Below are positions 39,005 to 46,174 of a stretch of 64,000 nucleotides of DNA, one piece after another. Numbering within the stretch: position 1 is the first letter of the stretch; every line of letters starts with the position of its first letter. The DNA is from Anaerolineae bacterium (lineage in GTDB: Bacteria; Chloroflexota; Anaerolineae; Anaerolineales; Anaerolineaceae). Location of the stretch: the NCBI GenBank assembly GCA_013314735.1, contig JABUFD010000005.1, positions 124,001 to 188,000 on the forward strand, read 5' to 3'. Made by a program: the position numbers and the translations under genes. Below the pieces are notes generated by a model. The model searched no databases. It was given only the letters and a program-made list of their open reading frames with translations, and was not told the origin of the DNA.

Positions 39005-40231
39005 ATGACAGTCTACATTCAACTTAGCTTACGCGATCTCCAGATTATGCAGCTGCACCGCATGGATTTGTTACATACCCCCACACAAAAAGCACAAAAG
39101 GCAGATTTGATTGCCCATATCCGCAAAATGGGGTATTTACAAATTGATACCATGCAGGCGGTTGCCCGCAGCCCCTACCTGGCATTGTGGAGCCACTTTG
39201 GCAATTATCCCCCGGAATGGCTGGATGAACTTCTGGCTGAACACCAGTTGTTTGAATTTCTGGCACATGTGCTGTGCTTTATTCCCATCGAAGATTTTCC
39301 AATTTACCGCGGTTTGAACCTGGCAGGCCAGCGGCCACGCAGCATCTGGACGCCGGACCCTACTCCGCATTTTCCGGAGATTGAACAGGAAATTCTGGAG
39401 ATCATTCGCAATGAAGGGCCGAAATGTTCCTCCGATTTTAATGAGCGGCAGTACCCGGACGGCTACGAGAATTCGTGGGGGGGGCGCAAACCAGAAAAAC
39501 ATGTCATGGACCGCATGTTCTGGCGGATGGAATTGATGATCGCCTACCGGAAGAAATTCCGCCGGTATTATGAGCTGCGGGAGCGGATTCTGCCGGATTG
39601 GGATGACCGGGATGCCGTGCCGCCGGAGGAAGGCAATCGCGCGCTGTTGTTGAAAGCGGTACGCCAATTGGGGGCAGCCACTCCAGGTTGGGCACGTACC
39701 TATTATTACTACTTCCAACGCAGTATTCCCGATTCATTCTTTCAGCAGGAATGTGAAGCCGGTCGGTTGGTGGAGGTCAGTGTGGAGGGAATACGAGGTA
39801 CTCTTTATATGCACCCGGACAACCTACCGCTGTTGGAGGAGGTGCAGCAGGGGTTGCATCAGCCAGACCTGACGACGTTTCTCTCACCGTTCGACCCGTT
39901 GGTCAGTGATCGCGGACGCGCTTCGCAGGTGTTCAATTTTGATTACCAGTTGGAATCGTACGTGCCCGCAGAAAAACGCGTATACGGCTATTTTTGCCTG
40001 CCAATTTTGCACCGAGGGCAATTGATTGGCAGGATGGATGCCAAGGCGTGGCGCAAAGAAAAATGGATGGAAATCAAGGCTTTCCACCTGGAACCCAATG
40101 TCCAGTTGACAGACCAGGATATCATCGCTTTGCGCTGCCGGATGGGTGATTTTACCCGTTGGCACCAGTTGAAAGAGTGGCGGATTACGATGCAAAATTT
40201 GCCGGAAGAGGCTGTACGCCTGCGAGGTTGA
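39005..40231 (+). CDS. Winged-helix DNA glycosylase, YcaQ/AlkZ family
   Basis: 408 residues of the HTH_42 (YcaQ) family, which unhooks interstrand DNA crosslinks. LQIDTMQAVARS contains the QxD catalytic motif (Q-I-D) typical of YcaQ; the closing FSPFDPLVSDRGRASQVFNFDYQLESYVPAEKR region, rich in the family's conserved residues, is present. A GTG sits one codon upstream and could be the start instead. A strong terminator follows. Confidence 0.9.
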   Translation: MTVYIQLSLRDLQIMQLHRMDLLHTPTQKAQKADLIAHIRKMGYLQIDTMQAVARSPYLALWSHFGNYPPEWLDELLAEHQLFEFLAHVLCFIPIEDFPIYRGLNLAGQRPRSIWTPDPTPHFPEIEQEILEIIRNEGPKCSSDFNERQYPDGYENSWGGRKPEKHVMDRMFWRMELMIAYRKKFRRYYELRERILPDWDDRDAVPPEEGNRALLLKAVRQLGAATPGWARTYYYYFQRSIPDSFFQQECEAGRLVEVSVEGIRGTLYMHPDNLPLLEEVQQGLHQPDLTTFLSPFDPLVSDRGRASQVFNFDYQLESYVPAEKRVYGYFCLPILHRGQLIGRMDAKAWRKEKWMEIKAFHLEPNVQLTDQDIIALRCRMGDFTRWHQLKEWRITMQNLPEEAVRLRG

Positions 40232-40266
40232 ACAACCCATCAACGGCAGTGGTTGACAAAAAAATT

Positions 40267-40296
40267 ATCCCCGCGGATTTGCCGCGGGGATTTTTT
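40267..40296 (+). terminator. Rho-independent terminator after the YcaQ-type gene
   Basis: Stem ATCCCCGCGG / CCGCGGGGAT with a five-base loop and six T. Confidence 0.9.
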
Positions 40297-40310
40297 GTAT
40301 TTAAATGTCA

Positions 40311-40341
40311 GACGCCAGAGTGAGGGGGGCACCCTGGCGTC
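40311..40341. repeat. Second hairpin downstream of the YcaQ-type terminator
   Basis: GACGCCAG / CTGGCGTC arms around a 15-base loop, directly behind the terminator, no T run. Possible backup or transcript-end structure for the opposite strand. Confidence 0.4.
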
Positions 40342-40541
40342 CAACAAATATAGTTTAGCATAGGTGTTTTAAAAATGCAAGGAAATTCGTTAAATATATT
40401 TTCATAACAATAAGCGTCTATTCACATATTCGGTATGTTCTTTGAATACTCAATTCACGCATCCTGTTAGTCAGATTGAGACTTGACGAATGGGTGACAT
40501 CAGGATGCCGCGCAAATGGATGCTAACTGTAAAATGGCTGG
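40342..40541. other. AT-rich noncoding gap before the SWIM gene
   Basis: Part of a 310-base gap that also holds the two hairpins. It has AT-rich runs, and an inverted repeat GCATCCTG (40460-40467) / CAGGATGC (40501-40508) with a 33-base spacer. No coding sequence was found. Confidence 0.4.
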
Positions 40542-40787
40542 TTATTCGCTGTCCGCCTGGTCCGGCAGCATTTGATCCAGAATAATCTCCAGGGACATGG
40601 TATGACCACAATACCCGTGGCTTCCGAAATAATCGCAATCACAACTCCAATCCCCATCATGAAAACTGACATGGTGCGGATTGTTTTCCCCCTTGATCTC
40701 CACGGTGAACTGGTGAAAAGTGAAGCGATCACGTTCTTCTGCATAGCGCCGGGCTTTTTCACGTTTACTGATCAAACCAAAATCCAT
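40542..40787 (-). CDS. Small SWIM zinc-finger protein
   Basis: 81 residues. CDCDYFGSHGYCGH is a CxCx(n)CxH SWIM motif; SWIM fingers bind DNA or proteins. The rest is short and charged, with a FTFHQFTVEIKG strand. AAGGAG is 7 bases before the chosen ATG, so the upstream in-frame extension is rejected. No partner gene is adjacent. Confidence 0.7.
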   Translation of the reverse strand: MDFGLISKREKARRYAEERDRFTFHQFTVEIKGENNPHHVSFHDGDWSCDCDYFGSHGYCGHTMSLEIILDQMLPDQADSE

Positions 40788-40997
40788 TTCCCAATCTCCT
40801 TTACTTTCAGTACTATCTGGTGAATATATATCAAAGGGCACGCGAACGTCGCGTGCCTGATTTTCATCGGTCCGTATTCTCTATCCACATGATTAAATTG
40901 ACCTCTGGTTCATGTTAATTCTATGATAAATCAGCCGATGGTGGATGTCAACTGTTCAGGGGGGAATTGCATGTTTGACGTAGATTGCCCGGGCTGC

Positions 40998-42437
40998 TTA
41001 CTGTTGATTGGCAATCAATTGCCGGGCACGGGTCAGTTGCACCTGCGCTTCTGTCATGGAAAACAGTAACAGGTGGGTTCTGGCCTGATCGAGGGCGCCG
41101 TAGATTTCCAAATGAGCGGCAGAGCCGTCAAAATCGGGCATAAAACTGCGGTATTCCTCTGCAAGATCCAGCACCATTTGGGCAAACCCGACAGGCTGCA
41201 AATGTTGTTGTTCCGGCACCTCCATCAGCCAGGTCTGGAATTCATCATTTAGTTCGGCGAGGGTGCGGCCTAACAGTGCCTCATAATTACCGCTGCTGTA
41301 CAGTTGTTTCATCACATCAATGGAGGTTTGCTGGTAAAGAAAATCGTAAAAACAACCCGCGGTATGGAAGTTCACCATATCACCAGATTCGCTCTCCCAG
41401 CGCAAGTCAGAATCTGACAGGGTTGGGAGGATGCCATCATTGAGGTAGGCGATGCAATAACGGCGCAGGGATGGCACACTGGTGTCAATCAGCGCGGCTT
41501 TCTCCTGCGCAATATACATGGCTGCGCCTTCCTTGAGCAATGGGCTATCTGCTGTTCCCAGAACCCGTTCGCCATAGAACCGGGCAGTTTCATAGGTCAC
41601 CAGGCGGAAGAGTTCGGTGGGTGTACCGCTGCCATCAAACACGATAAACACCATGCCGGCATCGGCATAGGAGGCGGAACGGATCAGGTGATCTTGTTCG
41701 AATAATGTTCCGGCTACGTAGAGATCGAAACTGCCAGGTGACAATTCCTGGTACCAGCTTTCGACACTGCTAAGTGCATCCAGGTGGAGCGAAAATAACT
41801 CGGCTTCGGCATTTGCTGGATATTGAGCCGGGTTAACATACAATGTAATCCGCGGTGCGGGATCGTTGGGTGGAATGTAACGCTGTGAAAAAAGCTGCGG
41901 TTTTGGCAGATCGGAAAAATCATAAGCCCAACTGGTGCCGGCATCCGGCTCGGGAACGTAGATCTTCTGCCCGGCCAGAATGGTGTCGCCTGCCATCTGA
42001 TTGGCGGTTCGCAAGGCAGTATCCGCAATTCCAAACACTGCTGCAATACTCTGCACGGTATCGCCCGGGCGAACGGTGTAATAACCATCATCCAGCAGAG
42101 ATTCCTGGTTCTGTGTGGGTGTCAGGGTGGGAGTTTCTGTCGGGGTGGCGGTGACTTCTTCAGGGGTGGCGCTGATCTCCGGTGTGGGTTGGATCGTTTC
42201 GCTGGGAGCGGCCATCAGGGTCAGGGCGGCCAGTTGCGTTTGGGTCAGCTCAAATGCCTGCTGCGTGCCCTGAACTGCAGCATCCACGTCGACGATCGGC
42301 GTTGGCGTTTGCGGAGGTGGTGCCAGGAACAGCTGCCAGACAAAAAAGCCGTTGACCAGGAACAGGACAAAATTTGCAGCCAAAATCAGGATGAGCAAGA
42401 TAAATAGTGATCGTTTGAGGTCCTGGTTATTTTTCAT
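40998..42437 (-). CDS. Membrane-anchored LysM protein with degenerate peptidase-MA-like domain
   Basis: 479 residues: an N-terminal membrane helix (about 9-34), a Thr/Pro linker (PTPTETPTLTPT), a LysM domain (YYTVRPGDTVQSIA ... GQKIYVPEP, near 115-165), and a C-terminal region like gluzincin peptidase MA family: FRLVTYETARFYG lines up with the usual HExxH, but reads YETAR; LLKEGAAMYIAQ lines up with the W-L-x-EG-x-A-x-Y strand. Zinc ligands are missing, so it is probably not catalytic. AGGAGAGG precedes the ATG. It follows the PP2C gene by 35 bases. Confidence 0.78.
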   Translation of the reverse strand: MKNNQDLKRSLFILLILILAANFVLFLVNGFFVWQLFLAPPPQTPTPIVDVDAAVQGTQQAFELTQTQLAALTLMAAPSETIQPTPEISATPEEVTATPTETPTLTPTQNQESLLDDGYYTVRPGDTVQSIAAVFGIADTALRTANQMAGDTILAGQKIYVPEPDAGTSWAYDFSDLPKPQLFSQRYIPPNDPAPRITLYVNPAQYPANAEAELFSLHLDALSSVESWYQELSPGSFDLYVAGTLFEQDHLIRSASYADAGMVFIVFDGSGTPTELFRLVTYETARFYGERVLGTADSPLLKEGAAMYIAQEKAALIDTSVPSLRRYCIAYLNDGILPTLSDSDLRWESESGDMVNFHTAGCFYDFLYQQTSIDVMKQLYSSGNYEALLGRTLAELNDEFQTWLMEVPEQQHLQPVGFAQMVLDLAEEYRSFMPDFDGSAAHLEIYGALDQARTHLLLFSMTEAQVQLTRARQLIANQQ

Positions 42438-42472
42438 GGGGTTCCTCTCCTGGCTGCAGCGGCTGGCATATT

Positions 42473-44182
42473 TCAGGGGATAGCAAGCCAGGTGCCGTTT
42501 TTGTCCTGGCAAAGTGAATAATCAGCCTGGTTGATTTCAATAAACCAACCGGTCAGAATGATATTGTTGTTTTCGATTTCCTGGGCATCTTCACAGGTGA
42601 TGCTTTCACCTTCTCCTTTGCATATGCGGTACAGGAATGGGGCGGCGGCATCATATGTAAGTCCATAGATGTCGCGGATGATCAGTCCAAGAGAATCGCC
42701 GGATTGGACTTGTGCCAGGCAAACCCCTTTTGTTGGGGTTTGCGGCAGAGCTTCTTCCACCGTTTCCGCTTCTGCCTGTCCGGGGTCTGATGTTGGCAAT
42801 TCCTGGGTCGGAAGGGATTCGTTTTCGGGCGGGTTTTGGTCTGGCAATGGTTCATCAACAGCCATGTCGGCGATTTCGGGGGGGATGGAGGCATCTTGCG
42901 GCGCATTGCGCAGGGCGAAGAACCTTCCGCCGAATGTAAATGCGAGGATCGCCAACAGTACGAAAATCATAGTGGAGAGAATGATCAGCAGGATATAACT
43001 GCGGACACTGATCCGCTGGATAAAACTGGTTTTCTCAGGCTGCGGTGGGCTTTGCGGCGTTATCCGTGCCGCCGGTGAGGCCGGTCTTGGAATGGCCTGT
43101 GTTTGCACATTCGCCAGGCGCATGGAATCCACAGTAACGGTCTGGGTTTGTTCTGCCTCTGATGGGTGTTTGCCCAAATCCCCCGTATCTTCCAATTCCT
43201 CATCGGTGGCAGCCTGGTTGATGCCCGGGATGGAAAGTGCGTCAGCGGCACGCATGGGGGAAACGGTCGGGTCAGGTTTGAACAACCCTTGCTGGGGTTT
43301 CGCTTCAGCCATACGGGCTTCCTGTTCCGGGCTGCGTGCCACCATGGTGAGGGGGTCACGAACAACAGTTTCCATGTCCACCGCCGCGGGACGGGTGCCG
43401 TTATCCTCGGTCATGGGGAGGGTTTCAGTAACGCCATCGACACAGATCATCAGTACAGTTATGTTATCCTGTCCACCGCTTTTGCGTGCGTATTGAATAC
43501 CATTGTTCACAACCTGTTCGGGTGTGCCAGACAGGGCGAGTTTCTGAATGATCGGCAGCTCTTCCGCGTAGCGGCATAGACCATCTGATGCCAGCAACAG
43601 CAAGTCACCGGCCTGAAGCTTTTCGATGAAAACATCAGCCTTGAACACCTCATGCCCGCCGAGGGAACTGGTTAACTGGTTTTTCACCCGGGCGGTTTTT
43701 GCCTGTTCTTCTGTCAGTACGCCGTTGCGGATCATCTCATTGACCAGGTTGTGATCCTGCGTCAATTGGCGTACCTGCTGGTTTCGGATCAAATAGGCAC
43801 GGCTATCACCGACATTGACCAGGGTTAATTCATCCGCATTGATGGCTGCAGCCACCATGGTGGTGGCCATGCGCGCCTGCGCATTCTGCCGGATGTATTC
43901 CACCAGGGCGATGTTGGCATGTTTCATCCCTGCTTTAATGCGCTGCCAGGGTTTTAACAACGGTTGGTGATAGTACGTGTGAAGGACTTTGAGTGCGGCG
44001 TATTTGGAAGCCACTTCACCGGTGGCAGCACCGCCCACGCCATCTGCGACAATGTACAGGCGACCAAGCTGTTCCACAATTTGCGGATCCCCTGGTTCAA
44101 AGTATGTCAGGTAATCCTCATTATTTTTGCGAACCAACCCAACGTTGGAATCACCCCAAACAGTCAGTTTCAGTTCTGGCAT
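42473..44182 (-). CDS. Transmembrane PP2C phosphatase with extracytoplasmic LysM-like domain
   Basis: 569 residues. A full PP2C catalytic domain (about 1-245; RKNNEDYL, VADGVGGAATGE, VNVGDSRAYLI, LASDGLCRYAE, GGQDNITV) is followed by a long linker, a transmembrane helix (about 390-415), a Pro/Glu-rich stretch and a C-terminal LysM-like domain (VQSGDSLGLIIRDIYG, near 485-530). The layout mirrors eukaryote-like Ser/Thr kinases with external wall-binding domains, here on the phosphatase. AAGGAAGAG precedes the ATG. Cotranscribed with the LysM/peptidase-like protein. Confidence 0.92.
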   Translation of the reverse strand: MPELKLTVWGDSNVGLVRKNNEDYLTYFEPGDPQIVEQLGRLYIVADGVGGAATGEVASKYAALKVLHTYYHQPLLKPWQRIKAGMKHANIALVEYIRQNAQARMATTMVAAAINADELTLVNVGDSRAYLIRNQQVRQLTQDHNLVNEMIRNGVLTEEQAKTARVKNQLTSSLGGHEVFKADVFIEKLQAGDLLLLASDGLCRYAEELPIIQKLALSGTPEQVVNNGIQYARKSGGQDNITVLMICVDGVTETLPMTEDNGTRPAAVDMETVVRDPLTMVARSPEQEARMAEAKPQQGLFKPDPTVSPMRAADALSIPGINQAATDEELEDTGDLGKHPSEAEQTQTVTVDSMRLANVQTQAIPRPASPAARITPQSPPQPEKTSFIQRISVRSYILLIILSTMIFVLLAILAFTFGGRFFALRNAPQDASIPPEIADMAVDEPLPDQNPPENESLPTQELPTSDPGQAEAETVEEALPQTPTKGVCLAQVQSGDSLGLIIRDIYGLTYDAAAPFLYRICKGEGESITCEDAQEIENNNIILTGWFIEINQADYSLCQDKNGTWLAIP

Positions 44183-44295
44183 ATCTCTTCCTTCCGTCCG
44201 TGCTAAGCGGTTCTAGAAGCTCTATTTTGTTATTGTAGCATATTTCAACCCGATGGACAGATGATAACTGGGGGGCGTTCGGCGACCATTTTCAA

Positions 44296-44332
44296 CAAAA
44301 ACAGGAACCTCCAGGGAAAGGAAGTTCCTGTT
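44296..44332 (-). terminator. Terminator downstream of the GyrI-like gene
   Basis: Minus-strand stem AACAGGAAC / GTTCCTGTT followed by TTTTTG; lies between the GyrI-like gene and the PP2C start. Confidence 0.65.
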
Positions 44333-44351
44333 CCAGGCGCAGTATGGCTGT

Positions 44352-44840
44352 TTATTTTTTCAGGATCGGCATATAACAATCAAAATCATCCAGCCCGGGT
44401 TCCAGGCCGAACATCTGCAGCGGAGTGAGACATTCCTCCAGCCATTGTCGGCTGCCATCATACACATGACCGGTTTCAATGCGCCAACTGGAAAGTGCAG
44501 GCCAGACCGTTCCGAAGCTTTCCGGAGTGGAGTTGCGGAAACCCATTACGGCAAACAATCCACCCTTTAGTGTTTTGATGTCGTCACCCTCCTGCGGGGA
44601 ATATTCTTCAGGCAAAGTCATCCATTGTTCATATCCATAATTCGGGCTGCCTACCGCAGGATCTGGATTATTGAAACCGAAGAAGCGCTGCTTTGAAATT
44701 TCTGCACGAAGACCGCGCGCATCGATCCACTGCAGCAGCTTTTGGATCGCAATTCCTTCCGGTCCTTCACCGTAACCGTGAGCTGAGATTACCCGCATAT
44801 CGGGCAGTTCAATAAAATGAAGATCAGTTACCATTGTCAT
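44352..44840 (-). CDS. GyrI-like effector-binding domain protein
   Basis: 162 residues of the GyrI/AraC-effector-binding fold: HFIELPDMRVISAHGYGEGPEG, GFNNPDPAVGSPNYGYEQW and GGLFAVMGF. Members bind small molecules, and stand-alone copies often serve as sensors or drug binders. AGGAGA is 6 bases before the ATG. It is divergent from a WYL regulator gene, and palindromes lie between them. Confidence 0.9.
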   Translation of the reverse strand: MTMVTDLHFIELPDMRVISAHGYGEGPEGIAIQKLLQWIDARGLRAEISKQRFFGFNNPDPAVGSPNYGYEQWMTLPEEYSPQEGDDIKTLKGGLFAVMGFRNSTPESFGTVWPALSSWRIETGHVYDGSRQWLEECLTPLQMFGLEPGLDDFDCYMPILKK

Positions 44841-44913
44841 TTTTATCTCCTGTTCGTTCCTTTCCGCCTTCTTCCGGATTCGGCGGCTGATTAATTTCCT
44901 TCGAAGTATTCAC

Positions 44914-44919
44914 AGTATA
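44914..44919 (-). promoter_or_regulatory. -10 box of the GyrI-like gene
   Basis: TATACT on the minus strand lies directly downstream of the palindrome at 44927-44951, which would cover the -35 to -10 spacer. Confidence 0.45.
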
Positions 44920-44926
44920 GCAGGAT

Positions 44927-44951
44927 ATCCCTGACATGTATTGACAGGGAT
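44927..44951. promoter_or_regulatory. Operator-like inverted repeat 1 (CCCTGACA half-site)
   Basis: ATCCCTGACA, five-base spacer, TGACAGGGAT: near-perfect palindrome with one mismatch in ten, using the same CCCTGACA half-site as the second palindrome in this intergenic region. Confidence 0.65.
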
Positions 44952-45050
44952 GATCAGAGCGCAATTCATTACCGATAAATATTTAAGGTACAGTCAGTTA
45001 TCGCCGAAATCTGACAAACGGCACGGTTTGGTAATCCTGAGGACTTTTCA

Positions 45051-45077
45051 CAACCCTGACACAGGTTGTCAGGGTTG
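45051..45077. promoter_or_regulatory. Operator-like inverted repeat 2 (perfect)
   Basis: CAACCCTGACA, spacer CAGGT, TGTCAGGGTTG: perfect 11-base arms. It ends 5 bases before a TATAAT at 45082-45087 and 45 bases before the WYL-regulator ATG, consistent with autoregulation. Confidence 0.75.
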
Positions 45078-45081
45078 TCAG

Positions 45082-45087
45082 TATAAT
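45082..45087 (+). promoter_or_regulatory. -10 box of the WYL regulator
   Basis: Perfect TATAAT about 36 bases before the ATG; the -35 region would lie inside palindrome 2. Confidence 0.6.
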
Positions 45088-45122
45088 TATTGATAGAATT
45101 GAAAAAATTTGTGAGGGTTATC

Positions 45123-46088
45123 ATGCGGGCTGACCGACTATTGTCTGAATTAATGCTGTTACAGGTGCGGGGAAAAATGAGCGCAGCCGAATTGGCACGA
45201 GAAATGGAAGTAACTGAACGTACCATTTATCGCGATATGGTTGCGCTCAGTGTATCAGGTATCCCGATCTATGCCGAGCAAGGTGCGGGAGGAGGTTACC
45301 AGTTAATCGACGGTTACAGAACCCAGCTGACCGGGCTGAATGACCACGAGTTGCGTGCGTTATTTGCTGTCAACATCCCTGCATTGCTGGGTGCACTGGG
45401 GATGGATGAGTCACTGAATTCTGCCATGCGTAAACTGCAGGCTTCCATTCCCGCTGGTCGGGAGAATCAGGGCGTTTGGGTGCAGCAGCGTTTCTACCTC
45501 GATTCAGCACCCTGGCAGGATCGGGATTACTCAGAGGTGAAGAATCACCTGACGTTGCTGCAGGATGCCGTGTGGAATGACCGTAAGGTGCGAATGGAAA
45601 TTGATCTGGCTCCTTTCGGTACCCTTGCCGGGTTGGAATTGGATCCATATGCCCTGGTTATCAAAGACAACCGCTGGTATCTCATCTGTCACCGGGAAGG
45701 CAATTTCAGTGTGAAAGAGCTGCGGGAAATTCGCAGGATCGAGGTGCTGGAGGATCAATTTCAGCGCGCGGCAAATTTCGACTTGTTTTCATTCTGGCAG
45801 GAATGGCTGGGTATCATGCGGGATAGCTGCCGTCGGTATCCAGTCATAATTCGAGTGAATACACGGTACTGGCGGGATGTGCTGCATCACCTGCGTTTTG
45901 CGTTTGCCCATGCCCTGGATGAAGAGACGGATGGCTGGCGCGAAGTGATCCTCCATTTCGATTCATTGCATGATGCGCGCAACCAGCTGATTCAATTGGG
46001 TGGTAGTGTGCAGGTGCTCACACCGGAGCCCCTGCGGCTTTCGCTGGTTGATTTTGCAGCGCAGATTTCAACACTGTATCAAGATTGA
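45123..46088 (+). CDS. YafY-type HTH/WYL-domain transcriptional regulator
   Basis: 321 residues: an N-terminal winged helix (MSAAELAREMEVTERTIYRDMVALS, near 20-45) and a WYL domain with DNRWYLICHRE (residues about 188-198), followed by a WCX-type C-terminal region. WYL domains bind ligands or nucleic acid. GAGGG is upstream of this ATG; an in-frame extension from an earlier start lacks one. It reads away from the GyrI-like gene and shares palindromes with it. Confidence 0.92.
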   Translation: MRADRLLSELMLLQVRGKMSAAELAREMEVTERTIYRDMVALSVSGIPIYAEQGAGGGYQLIDGYRTQLTGLNDHELRALFAVNIPALLGALGMDESLNSAMRKLQASIPAGRENQGVWVQQRFYLDSAPWQDRDYSEVKNHLTLLQDAVWNDRKVRMEIDLAPFGTLAGLELDPYALVIKDNRWYLICHREGNFSVKELREIRRIEVLEDQFQRAANFDLFSFWQEWLGIMRDSCRRYPVIIRVNTRYWRDVLHHLRFAFAHALDEETDGWREVILHFDSLHDARNQLIQLGGSVQVLTPEPLRLSLVDFAAQISTLYQD

Positions 46089-46112
46089 TCCCTGGCGCAG
46101 TTTGGTTAATCA

Positions 46113-46151
46113 AAACCGGTTTCGCTGGGTATTGTGCAGCGAAACCGGTTT
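46113..46151. terminator. Long hairpin between the convergent WYL and kinase genes
   Basis: Perfect 15-base stem AAACCGGTTTCGCTG / CAGCGAAACCGGTTT around a nine-base loop. Only short T runs follow on each side, so it is a likely bidirectional terminator. Confidence 0.7.
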
Positions 46152-46174
46152 CGGCTCACTTTTAGCCGGAATGA

